Below are positions 52,989 to 60,761 of a stretch of 64,000 nucleotides of DNA, one piece after another. The stretch lies in NCBI RefSeq assembly GCF_027789125.1, contig NZ_JAQFVF010000033.1:248001-312000 (forward strand), read 5' to 3'. The DNA is from Paenibacillus aestuarii. Lineage in GTDB: Bacteria; Bacillota; Bacilli; Paenibacillales; NBRC-103111. The notes under the pieces are model-generated. The model saw nothing but the letters and a program-made list of their open reading frames with translations, did not search any database and was not told the DNA's origin. The first letter of the stretch is position 1. Each line of letters begins with the position of its first letter. The position numbers and the translations under genes are program-made.

Positions 52989-54428
52989 GTGGGTGAGGAG
53001 CGTTTTTCAATTATCACATATATGCATGAGCGCCATGCCGAGGAAGAGGAAGGGGCATCCTTGGTTAAGGCAGGGATGATCGAAAACGCGTATGTGACGG
53101 ATGCAAGACCCAAGAGCAGCGGGGATGCTGTTTTCTATCAATGGGTACAGGATATTCGCAGTGAACTTGTCATGGTGAAAGGGAGGAATGAAGAAGAGAA
53201 GCAGCACTACAATGAGACTTTAAACCGGGCGATTTTGGGGTATGAAGAAGAACGCGGCCAATTACTTGCTATTATTCATGATCTTGTTGCCAAACGACGG
53301 CTGACCGATATCCCGCCGCGGGCAAGCGGGTATGCGACTTTACCGGAGGCGATTTTCGCGGAGATTATTGGCTTGAATGTGCTGGAACTGATTCTTAAGC
53401 AGCGGGATGGGCTGGAAGAGATTCAAGTGGTGGGGCAGCGAATCTTTGAAGTTCGGAGTGGAATGCCGGTACCATCTGTTTATATGCTGCCGTCTGTACG
53501 GGAGTTGGAGCGGATTCAGCAAAATCTGGTGCTCTTCAATCAAGATACGCTCAATCCCAGGAAACGATGGGCTGAAGTTGTGCTGCGGGATGGCTCCCGG
53601 GTAACGATGACCGGTTTTGGTTTTACGGCGGAACCGACGTTAACGATCCGTTTTTATACGGTAAAACGTTTTGATCTTGCCACGTTAGCCGGACCTGAGC
53701 TGGCTACGATGAATGTGCGGATGAAGGACTTGCTGCTTTGTCTAATACGCTCTTATTTCAACATTGTCGTCATTGGACCGACGAATTCAGGCAAAACGAA
53801 CTTGATTAAGGCAATTATAGCCGAAATGGATGATCATGAGCGAATCATTACGATTGAATCCAGATTCGAACTTTATTTGAAGCGCGACTTCCCGCTCAAA
53901 AATGTCGTTGAATATGAGATCGACGACCAGGATGGCAGGCATGACGGCGCACAAGCCTTTAAGCTGGCACTGCGGCAATCGCCTAAACGCATCTGTCATG
54001 CCGAAATTCGCGATGATGACGCTAACTTGTATGTGCGGGCTTGTACCCGCGGGCATGAAGGCAGTATTACGTCCGTGCATGTCAATGAACTTGAAGACGT
54101 TCCGGATGCGATCACGGATATGTGTATGCTCGATGGGCGCGGCATGAATCCGGACCGGCTTACGAAGCGGATTACGGAGTACGTGACTCAGATCGGGCTG
54201 GAGATGGCAGTTGTGCAGGGGAAGAGAAAGTTGGTGCGCATCGGCGAATACAGCTATGAGAACAATGAGGTTCGCGTCCGCGATCTTGCACTTTATGACA
54301 ATATCACAGACCGATGGACATTTCCTGGGAAATTGTCGCATCGTGCTTCTCACAGAATTGCAAAATACGATCAGGCGGGCTGCTCTTTGCTGGCAAAGCT
54401 CGGTTTTTTACAGAAAGAGGGCGACTAG
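52989..54428 (+). CDS. CpaF/TadA-type secretion ATPase
   Basis: 479 residues. Long N-terminal helical part, then VVGQRIFEVRSGM and the ATPase core: Walker A VIGPTNSGKTNLIKAIIAEM (GPTNSGKT, residues ~263-270), Asp-box DDHERIITIESRFELYLKRD, and the Walker B/His-box region CHAEIRDDDANLYVRACTRG, HEGSITSVHVNELEDVPDAI. These are type II/IV secretion ATPases that power Flp pilus assembly. GTG 52989 has AGGAGG upstream. One base separates its stop from tadB. Confidence 0.9.
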   Translation: MGEERFSIITYMHERHAEEEEGASLVKAGMIENAYVTDARPKSSGDAVFYQWVQDIRSELVMVKGRNEEEKQHYNETLNRAILGYEEERGQLLAIIHDLVAKRRLTDIPPRASGYATLPEAIFAEIIGLNVLELILKQRDGLEEIQVVGQRIFEVRSGMPVPSVYMLPSVRELERIQQNLVLFNQDTLNPRKRWAEVVLRDGSRVTMTGFGFTAEPTLTIRFYTVKRFDLATLAGPELATMNVRMKDLLLCLIRSYFNIVVIGPTNSGKTNLIKAIIAEMDDHERIITIESRFELYLKRDFPLKNVVEYEIDDQDGRHDGAQAFKLALRQSPKRICHAEIRDDDANLYVRACTRGHEGSITSVHVNELEDVPDAITDMCMLDGRGMNPDRLTKRITEYVTQIGLEMAVVQGKRKLVRIGEYSYENNEVRVRDLALYDNITDRWTFPGKLSHRASHRIAKYDQAGCSLLAKLGFLQKEGD

Positions 54429-54429
54429 C

Positions 54430-55365
54430 ATGCTTATTTTCGCCAAATATTTATTTCTTGCCCTTTTGTTTATCCTTTGTTTTGTATGCATGTATGCTTT
54501 GCTTAAAGCGTTGATCCGACAGCGGAGATCCAGATACAGGCTTCATTATGTCAAACAATCAGCTTTTGCCTACCAATTGACAGTTTATTTGGGGAAGAAA
54601 AGTCGATTTTACCGGCATGTGCAAGAGATGATGGAGTCTGTCGAGGCCAAGTGGAGCATGCAATTCATGCTAATGTCGACATTGGCATTGTTTTTGGCCG
54701 GCTTGCTTGTTGGGGCTTTATTTTTCCAGACATTTAAAGGGGTGCTTATTGTTACGGTGATAGGCGCTGCGCTTCCTTATTTAATGCTTCGCATGAAGCT
54801 GTTGAGTGTACGTCTGCAGACTCGGTTGGAGTTTCTGCCGGCTGTTGAAGTGTTTTATCAATACTACATGATTGACCCGAATAAAAATTTGAAGCTGGCG
54901 CTAAAATTTTGCTTGGAGGAAAATCGCATTTTGTATCCGATCAGGCCGGTATTCGAGCAGCTGTATCGAAATTTAATGACCCAAAGGGATACGGAAGAGA
55001 GCTTAAGAATTTTTTCGCTGACCTTAGGCCATGCGTGGGCGGACTATTTCACGGGGATTGTGCGGGTCGCTTTAACAGAGGGCAGCTTTGTTGGCGAAAG
55101 CTTAAAGGAGTTAATTATCGATATGCGGAAAGCGCAGCGGTCCGACCAAATCGAAAGAAACAGGCTGCTCGAAATCCGCGTCGCCAATTTTACACCGATA
55201 TTGTTTCTTGGTTTATTTCTATTCATTAACTTTAAAATTAACGCAAGCAATGCGTATTTATACTATGTCTTGGATCCAGCGGGCCGCAATATGCTGCTTG
55301 ATGCGCTTTTATTGATTTTCGTGTCTTTTTTGATGGGCATTTATTTATCGCTACGCAGAATGTGA
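54430..55365 (+). CDS. TadB-like inner-membrane platform protein
   Basis: 311 residues. N-terminal helix (YLFLALLFILCFVCMYALLK), two middle helices (FMLMSTLALFLAGLLVGALF, GVLIVTVIGAALPYLMLRMK), a T2SF-F-like helical domain (EFLPAVEVFYQYYMIDPNKN, LTLGHAWADYFTGIVRVAL) and two C-terminal helices. Fits TadB of the Flp/Tad platform, here more divergent than usual. ATG 54430 follows GAGGG; the long upstream ORF extension is out-of-frame shadow of the ATPase gene. Confidence 0.78.
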   Translation: MLIFAKYLFLALLFILCFVCMYALLKALIRQRRSRYRLHYVKQSAFAYQLTVYLGKKSRFYRHVQEMMESVEAKWSMQFMLMSTLALFLAGLLVGALFFQTFKGVLIVTVIGAALPYLMLRMKLLSVRLQTRLEFLPAVEVFYQYYMIDPNKNLKLALKFCLEENRILYPIRPVFEQLYRNLMTQRDTEESLRIFSLTLGHAWADYFTGIVRVALTEGSFVGESLKELIIDMRKAQRSDQIERNRLLEIRVANFTPILFLGLFLFINFKINASNAYLYYVLDPAGRNMLLDALLLIFVSFLMGIYLSLRRM

Positions 55366-55375
55366 GGTGGGCGTG

Positions 55376-56275
55376 ATGGTGATCGGCAGCATCTACTGGG
55401 CTGTCTTGCATGTGGCTTCGAATATCGTGTTGTTCATGTTGTTCATGATGATCTTTCTTCGTTTATTGAGCCTAATCCCGGTTAAACCGAAGCGATGGCG
55501 ATCTTGGCGAGTCAAGCAAGCTATGCATAGAGCGAATCTTCCGGTTGGTTTCATTAAGCTGCTGGGCGTGAGTCAGCGTCTTGTGGAGGAGAAGCAGCAG
55601 CTGCTTAACGGATGCGGCATGAGGATCAACGCAGCCTTGTATGAAGGATGGAGGCGTCTGCTCATGCTTGGAACAGCAGGAGTTATGATCGGCGGATATT
55701 TTGCCTACCGGCATCCGCTGCTTCCTTGGCACATACATCCTGTATATGTCATGACAATCTCCGGATGTATGTTTATCTTACTCGCCTCAGATAAAAAACT
55801 GCTGTCACAACTTAAGACGCAGCGGGCACACCGAATCGTGAAGGAGATTTATGTGATTAGCCATCATCTGCTGTATTACAATGATTCGCGCCTGAACTTG
55901 CATGCCAAGCTGGTGCTTTGCATGCCGCAGACGAGCTCGGTGAAGCCGGTTTTTCAAACGATGCTTAACGAATGGTATCAGGATGCGGAAACTGCGATAC
56001 AGCACTTTAAGCTAAGGCTGGGCACGGAGGAGGCGTTCAGTTTCGGTGAAACGTTAAATGCGTTAAGAATGAATGAGCATGGCAGTTATTACGATCTGTT
56101 GAAGCAGCGTATACAGGATTACAAAGAGAAGCTGGAATTGGTCCGTGACAGCAGGAAAGAAGCCGTGTCCTATGTGCTGTTCGTAATGGCTGGGCTGCCG
56201 ATTATGAATACGTTCCGAGTGTTCATGTATCCGTGGATTGTCGAGGGACAGCAATTATTTAATTCTATTAACTAA
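55376..56275 (+). CDS. TadC-like inner-membrane platform protein
   Basis: About 299 residues. Helices at the N-terminus (IYWAVLHVASNIVLFMLFMM), in the middle (LLMLGTAGVMIGGYFAYRHP, YVMTISGCMFILLASDKKLL) and at the end (AVSYVLFVMAGLPIMNTFRV), with a T2SF-like helical part in between (RIVKEIYVISHHLLYYNDSR, EEAFSFGETLNALRMNEHG). Pairs with TadB. ATG 55376 follows GAGGTGG; GTG 55367 is an alternative. 27 bases before the next small gene. Confidence 0.72.
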   Translation: MVIGSIYWAVLHVASNIVLFMLFMMIFLRLLSLIPVKPKRWRSWRVKQAMHRANLPVGFIKLLGVSQRLVEEKQQLLNGCGMRINAALYEGWRRLLMLGTAGVMIGGYFAYRHPLLPWHIHPVYVMTISGCMFILLASDKKLLSQLKTQRAHRIVKEIYVISHHLLYYNDSRLNLHAKLVLCMPQTSSVKPVFQTMLNEWYQDAETAIQHFKLRLGTEEAFSFGETLNALRMNEHGSYYDLLKQRIQDYKEKLELVRDSRKEAVSYVLFVMAGLPIMNTFRVFMYPWIVEGQQLFNSIN

Positions 56276-56302
56276 ATATAAATTTGCGAGGAGCGGGCGC
56301 TG

Positions 56303-56452
56303 ATGAGAAATATTTTAATGACGGTCATGATGCTGATTGTTGTGGCCTTTTTGTTTACGACCATTATTAATGACGGTTCGAGCGGAATGAGAAAAAATAT
56401 TGAGACCCACGGTACGAAGGCGAATACCAATGTCACTGCTCTGCAACCATGA
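56303..56452 (+). CDS. 49-residue pilin-like membrane peptide
   Basis: MRNILMTVMMLIVVAFLFTT is a short basic end plus one hydrophobic segment; the remainder (IINDGSSGMRKNIETHGTKA, NTNVTALQP) is polar. GAGGAG lies 10 bases upstream. Its stop overlaps the start of the next gene (ATGA), and the two proteins are similar, so they look like tandem paralogues. It has no Gly-x4-Glu-Tyr prepilin-peptidase site as in Flp pilins. Confidence 0.6.
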   Translation: MRNILMTVMMLIVVAFLFTTIINDGSSGMRKNIETHGTKANTNVTALQP

Positions 56453-56595
56453 AAGCGATTTTGATTACCGTTATGCTCATCATAGTCGTCATTGCGATCT
56501 ATAACCAAGCTGTAGGCGGAAATGCAGGTACGAGAAAGCAGGTGACAGACAGCGGTGGACGCATGAACGGAACGATTGAGCGCATTAATCCATGA
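56449..56595 (+). CDS. 48-residue pilin-like membrane peptide, paralogue of the previous one
   Basis: MKAILITVMLIIVVIAIYNQ followed by AVGGNAGTRKQVTDSGGRMN and GTIERINP. Same layout as 56303-56452: basic start, ~18 hydrophobic residues, short polar tail. Both its start and its stop overlap neighbours by four bases (ATGA), which indicates coupled translation and fixed stoichiometry with them. Confidence 0.6.
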   Translation: MKAILITVMLIIVVIAIYNQAVGGNAGTRKQVTDSGGRMNGTIERINP

Positions 56596-57017
56596 AACAA
56601 ATCCTCGTGTTTATTTTATTTGCCACTATGCTTTGTTGGTTCATGTTCTCGCCTGTCTACAAGCATGTGCTTATCGTCCGGCAAGCGTTCCTGCAAAAAG
56701 AGGTCGACTACATGTTGGAAATCGGTATGAATGGCAGACACGGTTATATTGACGAGGCCATGATTCGGGAATCCAAGGAACGCATGGCGCAGCATGGCTT
56801 TGTGCCTACAGACCTTGTATATGCCGTGTCTACGACTTCGGGGTTGGGCGGGACGGACCAGAACCGGCCGGTTGTGAGAGGAAATGGGGTGATCTTGAAG
56901 ATTACTTATCCCTATCACCGACTGTTCGTCATTGATCGTCTGATCGGGATCGCTGTTCCTGGAGAAACCGACAGGATGGGGGCTGTCGGTATGAAAATGA
57001 GCGAGTATGTACCGTAA
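56592..57017 (+). CDS. TadE/pseudopilin-like protein
   Basis: 141 residues. MKQILVFILFATMLCWFMFS is an uncleaved-looking N-terminal anchor; QAFLQKEVDYMLEIGMNGRH and GYIDEAMIRESKERMAQHGF form the following helix, and a beta-rich end has GNGVILKITYPYHRLFVIDR. This resembles pseudopilins in topology but family identity is not certain. Overlaps the previous gene by ATGA; 9 bases before the next. Confidence 0.55.
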   Translation: MKQILVFILFATMLCWFMFSPVYKHVLIVRQAFLQKEVDYMLEIGMNGRHGYIDEAMIRESKERMAQHGFVPTDLVYAVSTTSGLGGTDQNRPVVRGNGVILKITYPYHRLFVIDRLIGIAVPGETDRMGAVGMKMSEYVP

Positions 57018-57026
57018 GGAGATAAG

Positions 57027-57509
57027 ATGTACAAACTGCTGCTGTTACTGCTGATGAGTGTAGTATACATGACGATGTACGCGCTGCAAACGGATGAGGA
57101 GGTGGCGCTGCATACGCTGTTTCAAGGCAAACATGCTTTGAATCGTGCGGTGCATGCGGCTGCGCAGCAGAGCGATCCGATGAAGCTGGCCGCAGGTGTT
57201 CATGCGATTGATGAAAGCAAGGCGCAAGAAGAGGCGCTCCGCTACTTGCAAACGAATTTGAAATTAAACGGCATTAACGATCCGCTTCCAGGTTCTTTCT
57301 TGCGCAGCCGGGTTGAGGTCGTGTTGTTTAAGATCGTGAATGATCAGGAAGTATTTCCTTATAGGTATATGGACGCGGAGCATGAATTTGACGTGACGCT
57401 GGAGCGGCCGGGGGTCATTATGTTTATCCGGTTGGAGTACCCGCGAACCTATTCAGTTCTGCAGCCCATCACATGGACGATCAAGTCTTCTGCAGAGATG
57501 GTGTATTGA
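57027..57509 (+). CDS. TadE/pseudopilin-like protein, last gene of operon
   Basis: 160 residues. N-terminal anchor MYKLLLLLLMSVVYMTMYAL, then a helix with TLFQGKHALNRAVHAAAQQS typical of TadE-like proteins, an acidic part, and beta strands RSRVEVVLFKIVND and EHEFDVTLERPGVIMFIRLE. AAGGAG upstream. No terminator is obvious behind it; the 57,510-57,735 gap has no gene that I can support. Confidence 0.55.
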   Translation: MYKLLLLLLMSVVYMTMYALQTDEEVALHTLFQGKHALNRAVHAAAQQSDPMKLAAGVHAIDESKAQEEALRYLQTNLKLNGINDPLPGSFLRSRVEVVLFKIVNDQEVFPYRYMDAEHEFDVTLERPGVIMFIRLEYPRTYSVLQPITWTIKSSAEMVY

Positions 57510-57735
57510 AATGTACGCGCTTTTTTGCCTGCGATGCACAATATAGCGCTCTAATCTGCATATTCGAACTACTGTACTTTCAACCGATCCCCACCTCTTT
57601 ACAAGCAGGCACAGTCGGACTCAAGCGGCTCTTCATAATCATACTGTTGGTGTGAATTGCATTTTGAAGAGGATGTAGGTAATGTGAAGGGAAGAAGGTT
57701 ACACACTCATGTGGTTCGAAGGAGAGATACGCGGC

Positions 57736-58923
57736 ATGAATGTATTCGAGCAAAGACAGCGGCGGCTGCAGGCCGAGGTCGTTCAGCGGGGATGGTCTGG
57801 CTTTCTCATCACGCAAAATATTGATTTGTATTATTATACCGGCTCGATGCAGACCGGATATTTGTTTATTCCCGCAGCGGGCGAACCGCTGTATCTGGTT
57901 CGCCGGAGTTTGGTTCGAGCGGAGTCGGAGGCGTCAGCGAGCGTCGAGCCGCTCGGCTCTTTGAAGACGCTCAAAGAGCGTCTCGCAGCCCGCTATCCTG
58001 GGCTGCTGGATGCCGCAGCCGGCACGGTGCGGCTGGCGACGGAGCTGGACGTGCTGCCCGTCCAGCAGTTTCAACGGCTGCAGGTCGCGCTGCCCGGCGC
58101 GGCCTGGGAAGACGGCTCGCTGCTCATCCGGGAGCAGCGCATGATCAAATCGCCGGACGAAGTCGCGGCGATCCGCCAGGCTGCGTCTGTCGTAGACGCA
58201 GCGTTGGAGGCTGCCATCCCGAGCATTCGCGAGGGGATGGCGGAGTTCGAGCTGATGGCGCTCATCGAGCATCAGCTCCGCTTGCGCGGGCACCAAGGCC
58301 TTATGCGCATGCGAGCTTACAATTCCGAGTTAATCACCGGAATGGTTGCGGCTGGCGCGTCGGCGGCGGTGCCCACCTATTTTGACGGGCCGGCCGGGGG
58401 TACGGGACTCCACCCGTCCAGCCCGCAAAGCTCGGGGCGCGCGCTGCTGCAGCGCGGCGAACCGATTCTCGTCGATATCGGCTGCAGCATCGACGGTTAT
58501 GTCATTGACCAGACGCGCACGCTCGTGATCGGCGGTCTGGAGCCTGAGCTGCTGCGCGCCTACGAGGTCGCGGAGCAGGTATTGCGCGCCACTGAGGCAA
58601 GGCTGGCGCCAGGGACGATCAGCGAGCATCTGTATTTGCTCGCGCTCGATCAAGTGCAAGAAGCGGGGCTGAGCGCCCACTTCATGGGGTACGGCGATGA
58701 CCAAGTGAAGTTTCTTGGTCATGGCATCGGGCTCGAGATCGACGAACTGCCTGTTCTCGCCAAAGGGTTCAAATACCCGCTTGCGCCAGGCATGGTAATC
58801 GCTATCGAGCCGAAATTTACGTTTCCAGGGCGAGGTGTCGTCGGGATTGAAGATACCTATCTCATTACGGAAATTGGTTTTGAAAAGCTGACGATCTCCC
58901 GAGGGGGCTTAATCGTCATTTAA
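57736..58923 (+). CDS. M24 family Xaa-Pro peptidase
   Basis: 395 residues. N-terminal creatinase-like domain (ITQNIDLYYYTGSMQTGYLF), C-terminal pita-bread fold with the five metal ligands: two Asp in LVDIGCSIDGYVIDQTRTLV, His in FLGHGIGLEIDELPVLAKGF, Glu in GMVIAIEPKF and Glu in VVGIEDTYLITE. Probably a cytosolic aminopeptidase P/prolidase type. ATG 57736 follows GAAGGAG; an upstream in-frame ATG at 57709 has a weaker site. Internal sequence is very GC-rich. Confidence 0.9.
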   Translation: MNVFEQRQRRLQAEVVQRGWSGFLITQNIDLYYYTGSMQTGYLFIPAAGEPLYLVRRSLVRAESEASASVEPLGSLKTLKERLAARYPGLLDAAAGTVRLATELDVLPVQQFQRLQVALPGAAWEDGSLLIREQRMIKSPDEVAAIRQAASVVDAALEAAIPSIREGMAEFELMALIEHQLRLRGHQGLMRMRAYNSELITGMVAAGASAAVPTYFDGPAGGTGLHPSSPQSSGRALLQRGEPILVDIGCSIDGYVIDQTRTLVIGGLEPELLRAYEVAEQVLRATEARLAPGTISEHLYLLALDQVQEAGLSAHFMGYGDDQVKFLGHGIGLEIDELPVLAKGFKYPLAPGMVIAIEPKFTFPGRGVVGIEDTYLITEIGFEKLTISRGGLIVI

Positions 58924-58929
58924 TAAGCC

Positions 58930-58976
58930 AAAAAACTGCTCCAGGAACGATCGCGATCCCGGAGCAGTTTTTTTAT
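58930..58976. terminator. bidirectional terminator between pepP-like gene and clpP
   Basis: AAAAAACTGCTCC ... GGAGCAGTTTTTTT, 13-bp perfect arms with A- and T-runs. Confidence 0.93.
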
Positions 58977-59554
58977 AATTTTTCGATGACTCTATCAATC
59001 AGGCCGTAAGCTCGTGCTTCTTCTGCTGTTAAGTAATAGTCACGGTCCGTGTCACGCTCGACTTTATCCATCGGCTGCTTGCTTGTTTCTGCAATAATGC
59101 GGTTCAGGGTATGCCGCGTTTTGAGAATATGCTGCGCGCGTATATGAATATCGCTGGCTTGCCCCTGTGCGCCACCCCAAGGCTGGTGAATCATGACTTC
59201 GGCGTTGGGAAGTGCAAATCTTTTGCCCGGTGCGCCGGCGGTCAGTAGAATCGCTCCCATAGAAGCAGCCATGCCCACGCAGATTGTGGAGACGTCAGGT
59301 TTGATGAAATGCATCGTGTCGTAGATCGCAAGCCCAGCCGAGGTGGAGCCGCCCGGAGAGTTAATATATAGGGAGATGTCTTTTTCCGGATCTTCGGCAG
59401 ATAGGAACAGCAGCTGTGCGATGATCGCGTTCGCCACTTGATCGTCGATTGCGGTGCCGACAAACACGATGCGGTCTTTTAGCAGTCTGGAGTAAATGTC
59501 ATAGGAGCGCTCGCCGCGCCCGGATTGTTCAACGACCATAGGAATGAAGCTCAT
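58973..59554 (-). CDS. clpP: ATP-dependent Clp protease proteolytic subunit
   Basis: 193 residues. [40 protein letters not shown], catalytic Ser in [20 protein letters not shown], His in [20 protein letters not shown], and Asp in the [20 protein letters not shown] block: a complete ClpP. ATG 59554 has AAAGGA about 9 bases upstream. It lies in a three-gene operon behind an ArsR regulator and a small protein, not beside the usual clpX or general stress genes, which suggests an extra clpP copy for a special role. Confidence 0.95.
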   Translation of the reverse strand: MSFIPMVVEQSGRGERSYDIYSRLLKDRIVFVGTAIDDQVANAIIAQLLFLSAEDPEKDISLYINSPGGSTSAGLAIYDTMHFIKPDVSTICVGMAASMGAILLTAGAPGKRFALPNAEVMIHQPWGGAQGQASDIHIRAQHILKTRHTLNRIIAETSKQPMDKVERDTDRDYYLTAEEARAYGLIDRVIEKL

Positions 59555-59586
59555 GAGAATCATCCTTTCGATTTGGGCTTTTTACT

Positions 59587-59844
59587 TTAAGCAGCTGCGT
59601 TTCGTACGGTATTGTGGGCAGGCTTTTGGCCGAAGCCCGAGGAAACGATGACAAGTCGGACGGGCGATTCTGATGCGAGTGTCCGGGTAGTGACGGTCGC
59701 TTCTGATGAGCTGCCACGGCGGTAAGCATCGATGGAAATGACATTGCCTTCTTGCTCCTGCGGACGGTTGGCTTGTTGTTCCCAGACAATGACAGGCGCA
59801 GATTCGGGTTGCGGTATGCGCGTTTGATCGGTGGTTTGGCTCAT
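59587..59844 (-). CDS. small unknown protein between ArsR and ClpP
   Basis: 85 residues, no family recognised. Polar, disordered N-terminus (SQTTDQTRIPQPESAPVIVW), then EQEGNVISIDAYRRGSSSEA and a hydrophobic stretch VRLVIVSSGF before an Ala-rich end (HNTVRNAAA). AGGAGG is placed well before the ATG at 59844. Twelve bases follow the ArsR stop and 32 precede clpP, so it is clearly in the operon. Its Ala-Ala-Ala C-terminus could be a ClpXP-recognised tag, an inference. Confidence 0.65.
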   Translation of the reverse strand: MSQTTDQTRIPQPESAPVIVWEQQANRPQEQEGNVISIDAYRRGSSSEATVTTRTLASESPVRLVIVSSGFGQKPAHNTVRNAAA

Positions 59845-59856
59845 GGGAGAACCTCC

Positions 59857-60441
59857 TTATTCTTTGGGCTTGGGGTAAACTGCGAGATGTACATGGTACG
59901 AGGAATCATGCTCGGGCCGGCTCACATAACGGTTGACTAACTGCTGGACCATGGCTGTATATTCATCAACAAAAGATTGCCGTTCCTGCTCTGTAGCTAA
60001 CTGCACCTGAAACTGCAGCGAAGCGCTAGGGATGATTTCATCTGTATCCGATTGCTCCATTAGCTGCATCGCATCCCGCTTGATTCGCTCCGATGTGGTG
60101 ATGAGATGGGCCAGCGAGCTTTGATCCTTGAGCTTCTGTAAGGTTTCCGGCTTCATGCTGAGGGACTCGGCAAGAACAAAGGTGCGGGCGATGGATCGGT
60201 ACAGCACTTCTACAAGGTTGCGCACTTGGCGGGTGCCGACTTTGTGCACGAGACCAGCTTTCTCCAGCGCTTTCAGATGATAATTGATGCGCTGCGCGGT
60301 TTCGCCAATCTGCCGGGCTACTTCTGCCGCGGAAGCCGGCTCCATCAGCTGGGCGATAATTTCCCCGCGGAGTGGATGCAGCAAGAGTGTGGCTTGCTCG
60401 GGCGACTCTACATAGTAGCTGTCTTGAATATCGTTTAACAT
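59857..60441 (-). CDS. ArsR-like winged-helix regulator of the clpP operon
   Basis: 194 residues. Winged helix: LLLHPLRGEIIAQLMEPASA, AEVARQIGETAQRINYHLKA, LEKAGLVHKVGTRQVRNLVE; the C-terminal ~100 residues are helical (LTEQERQSF-like region, HLITTSERIKRDAMQLMEQS) and resemble YdfH/ActR-like regulators with a ligand pocket. First gene after a good promoter with an overlapping inverted repeat, so autoregulation is likely. Confidence 0.85.
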   Translation of the reverse strand: MLNDIQDSYYVESPEQATLLLHPLRGEIIAQLMEPASAAEVARQIGETAQRINYHLKALEKAGLVHKVGTRQVRNLVEVLYRSIARTFVLAESLSMKPETLQKLKDQSSLAHLITTSERIKRDAMQLMEQSDTDEIIPSASLQFQVQLATEQERQSFVDEYTAMVQQLVNRYVSRPEHDSSYHVHLAVYPKPKE

Positions 60442-60471
60442 GGAGTAGGTGCCTCCAATACAAAATGTATG

Positions 60472-60512
60472 TTACGTAAAAATATTTTATTACGTGGATG
60501 CTGGAATGTCAA
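60472..60512 (-). promoter_or_regulatory. promoter of the arsR-clpP operon with overlapping operator
   Basis: On the - strand TTGACA (60512-60507), 17-base spacer, TAAAAT (60489-60484). An inverted repeat TTACGTAA (60472-60479) and TTACGT (60490-60495), arms ACGTAA/TTACGT, covers the -10 region, the right place for an ArsR-type repressor. The Tn7-like element begins 22 bases beyond the -35. Confidence 0.72.
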
Positions 60513-60540
60513 ATGGCGGATGCCTAATTTTTTTGTTGGT

Positions 60541-60640
60541 TGACAAATAAGTTTTGAAGTAGACAATAAAGTTTTGAAGTGACATATAAAGTTCTGAAGT
60601 AACAAATAAAGTTTTGAAGTAACAAACAAAGTTTTGAAGT
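60541..60640 (+). repeat. five TnsB-binding-site-like repeats, exact 20-bp period
   Basis: The core GTTTTGAAGT occurs at 60551-60560, 60571-60580, 60611-60620 and 60631-60640, and as GTTCTGAAGT at 60591-60600; each is preceded by (T/A)(G/A)ACA(A/T)A(T/C)AA-type bases. Repeat to repeat distance is exactly 20 bp. Confidence 0.93.
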
Positions 60641-60668
60641 ATAGGGAATGGCTAGTTTGGCGAGATTA

Positions 60669-60674
60669 TATAAT
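60669..60674 (+). promoter_or_regulatory. candidate -10 of the tns operon
   Basis: TATAAT preceded by AT-rich DNA, 29 bases after the last end repeat. No good -35 at 17 bases is seen, so TnsB or another protein bound to the end repeats may influence it. Confidence 0.45.
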
Positions 60675-60683
60675 ACCGAGATG

Positions 60684-60750
60684 TAAGGACCTTTCATGTC
60701 CTTAGTCAACTGCTGCGTTCACTCCATTGGGTGAACGCATATTTTATTTT
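60684..60750 (+). terminator. leader with two hairpins, second terminator-like, before tnsA
   Basis: Hairpin 1: TAAGGAC-CTTTCAT-GTCCTTA (60684-60704). Hairpin 2: TGCGTTCAC-TCCATTGG-GTGAACGCA (60714-60739) followed by TATTTTATTTT. Hairpin 2 lies 22 bases before tnsA, so it either blocks read-through from the host side or forms a transcription attenuator for tns. Confidence 0.7.
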
Positions 60751-60761
60751 AGGGGGAATGA

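Noticed and set aside
60441..60533. Possible glmS-type attachment site
   Set aside because: No glmS sequence is present; the flank is the arsR-clpP promoter region.
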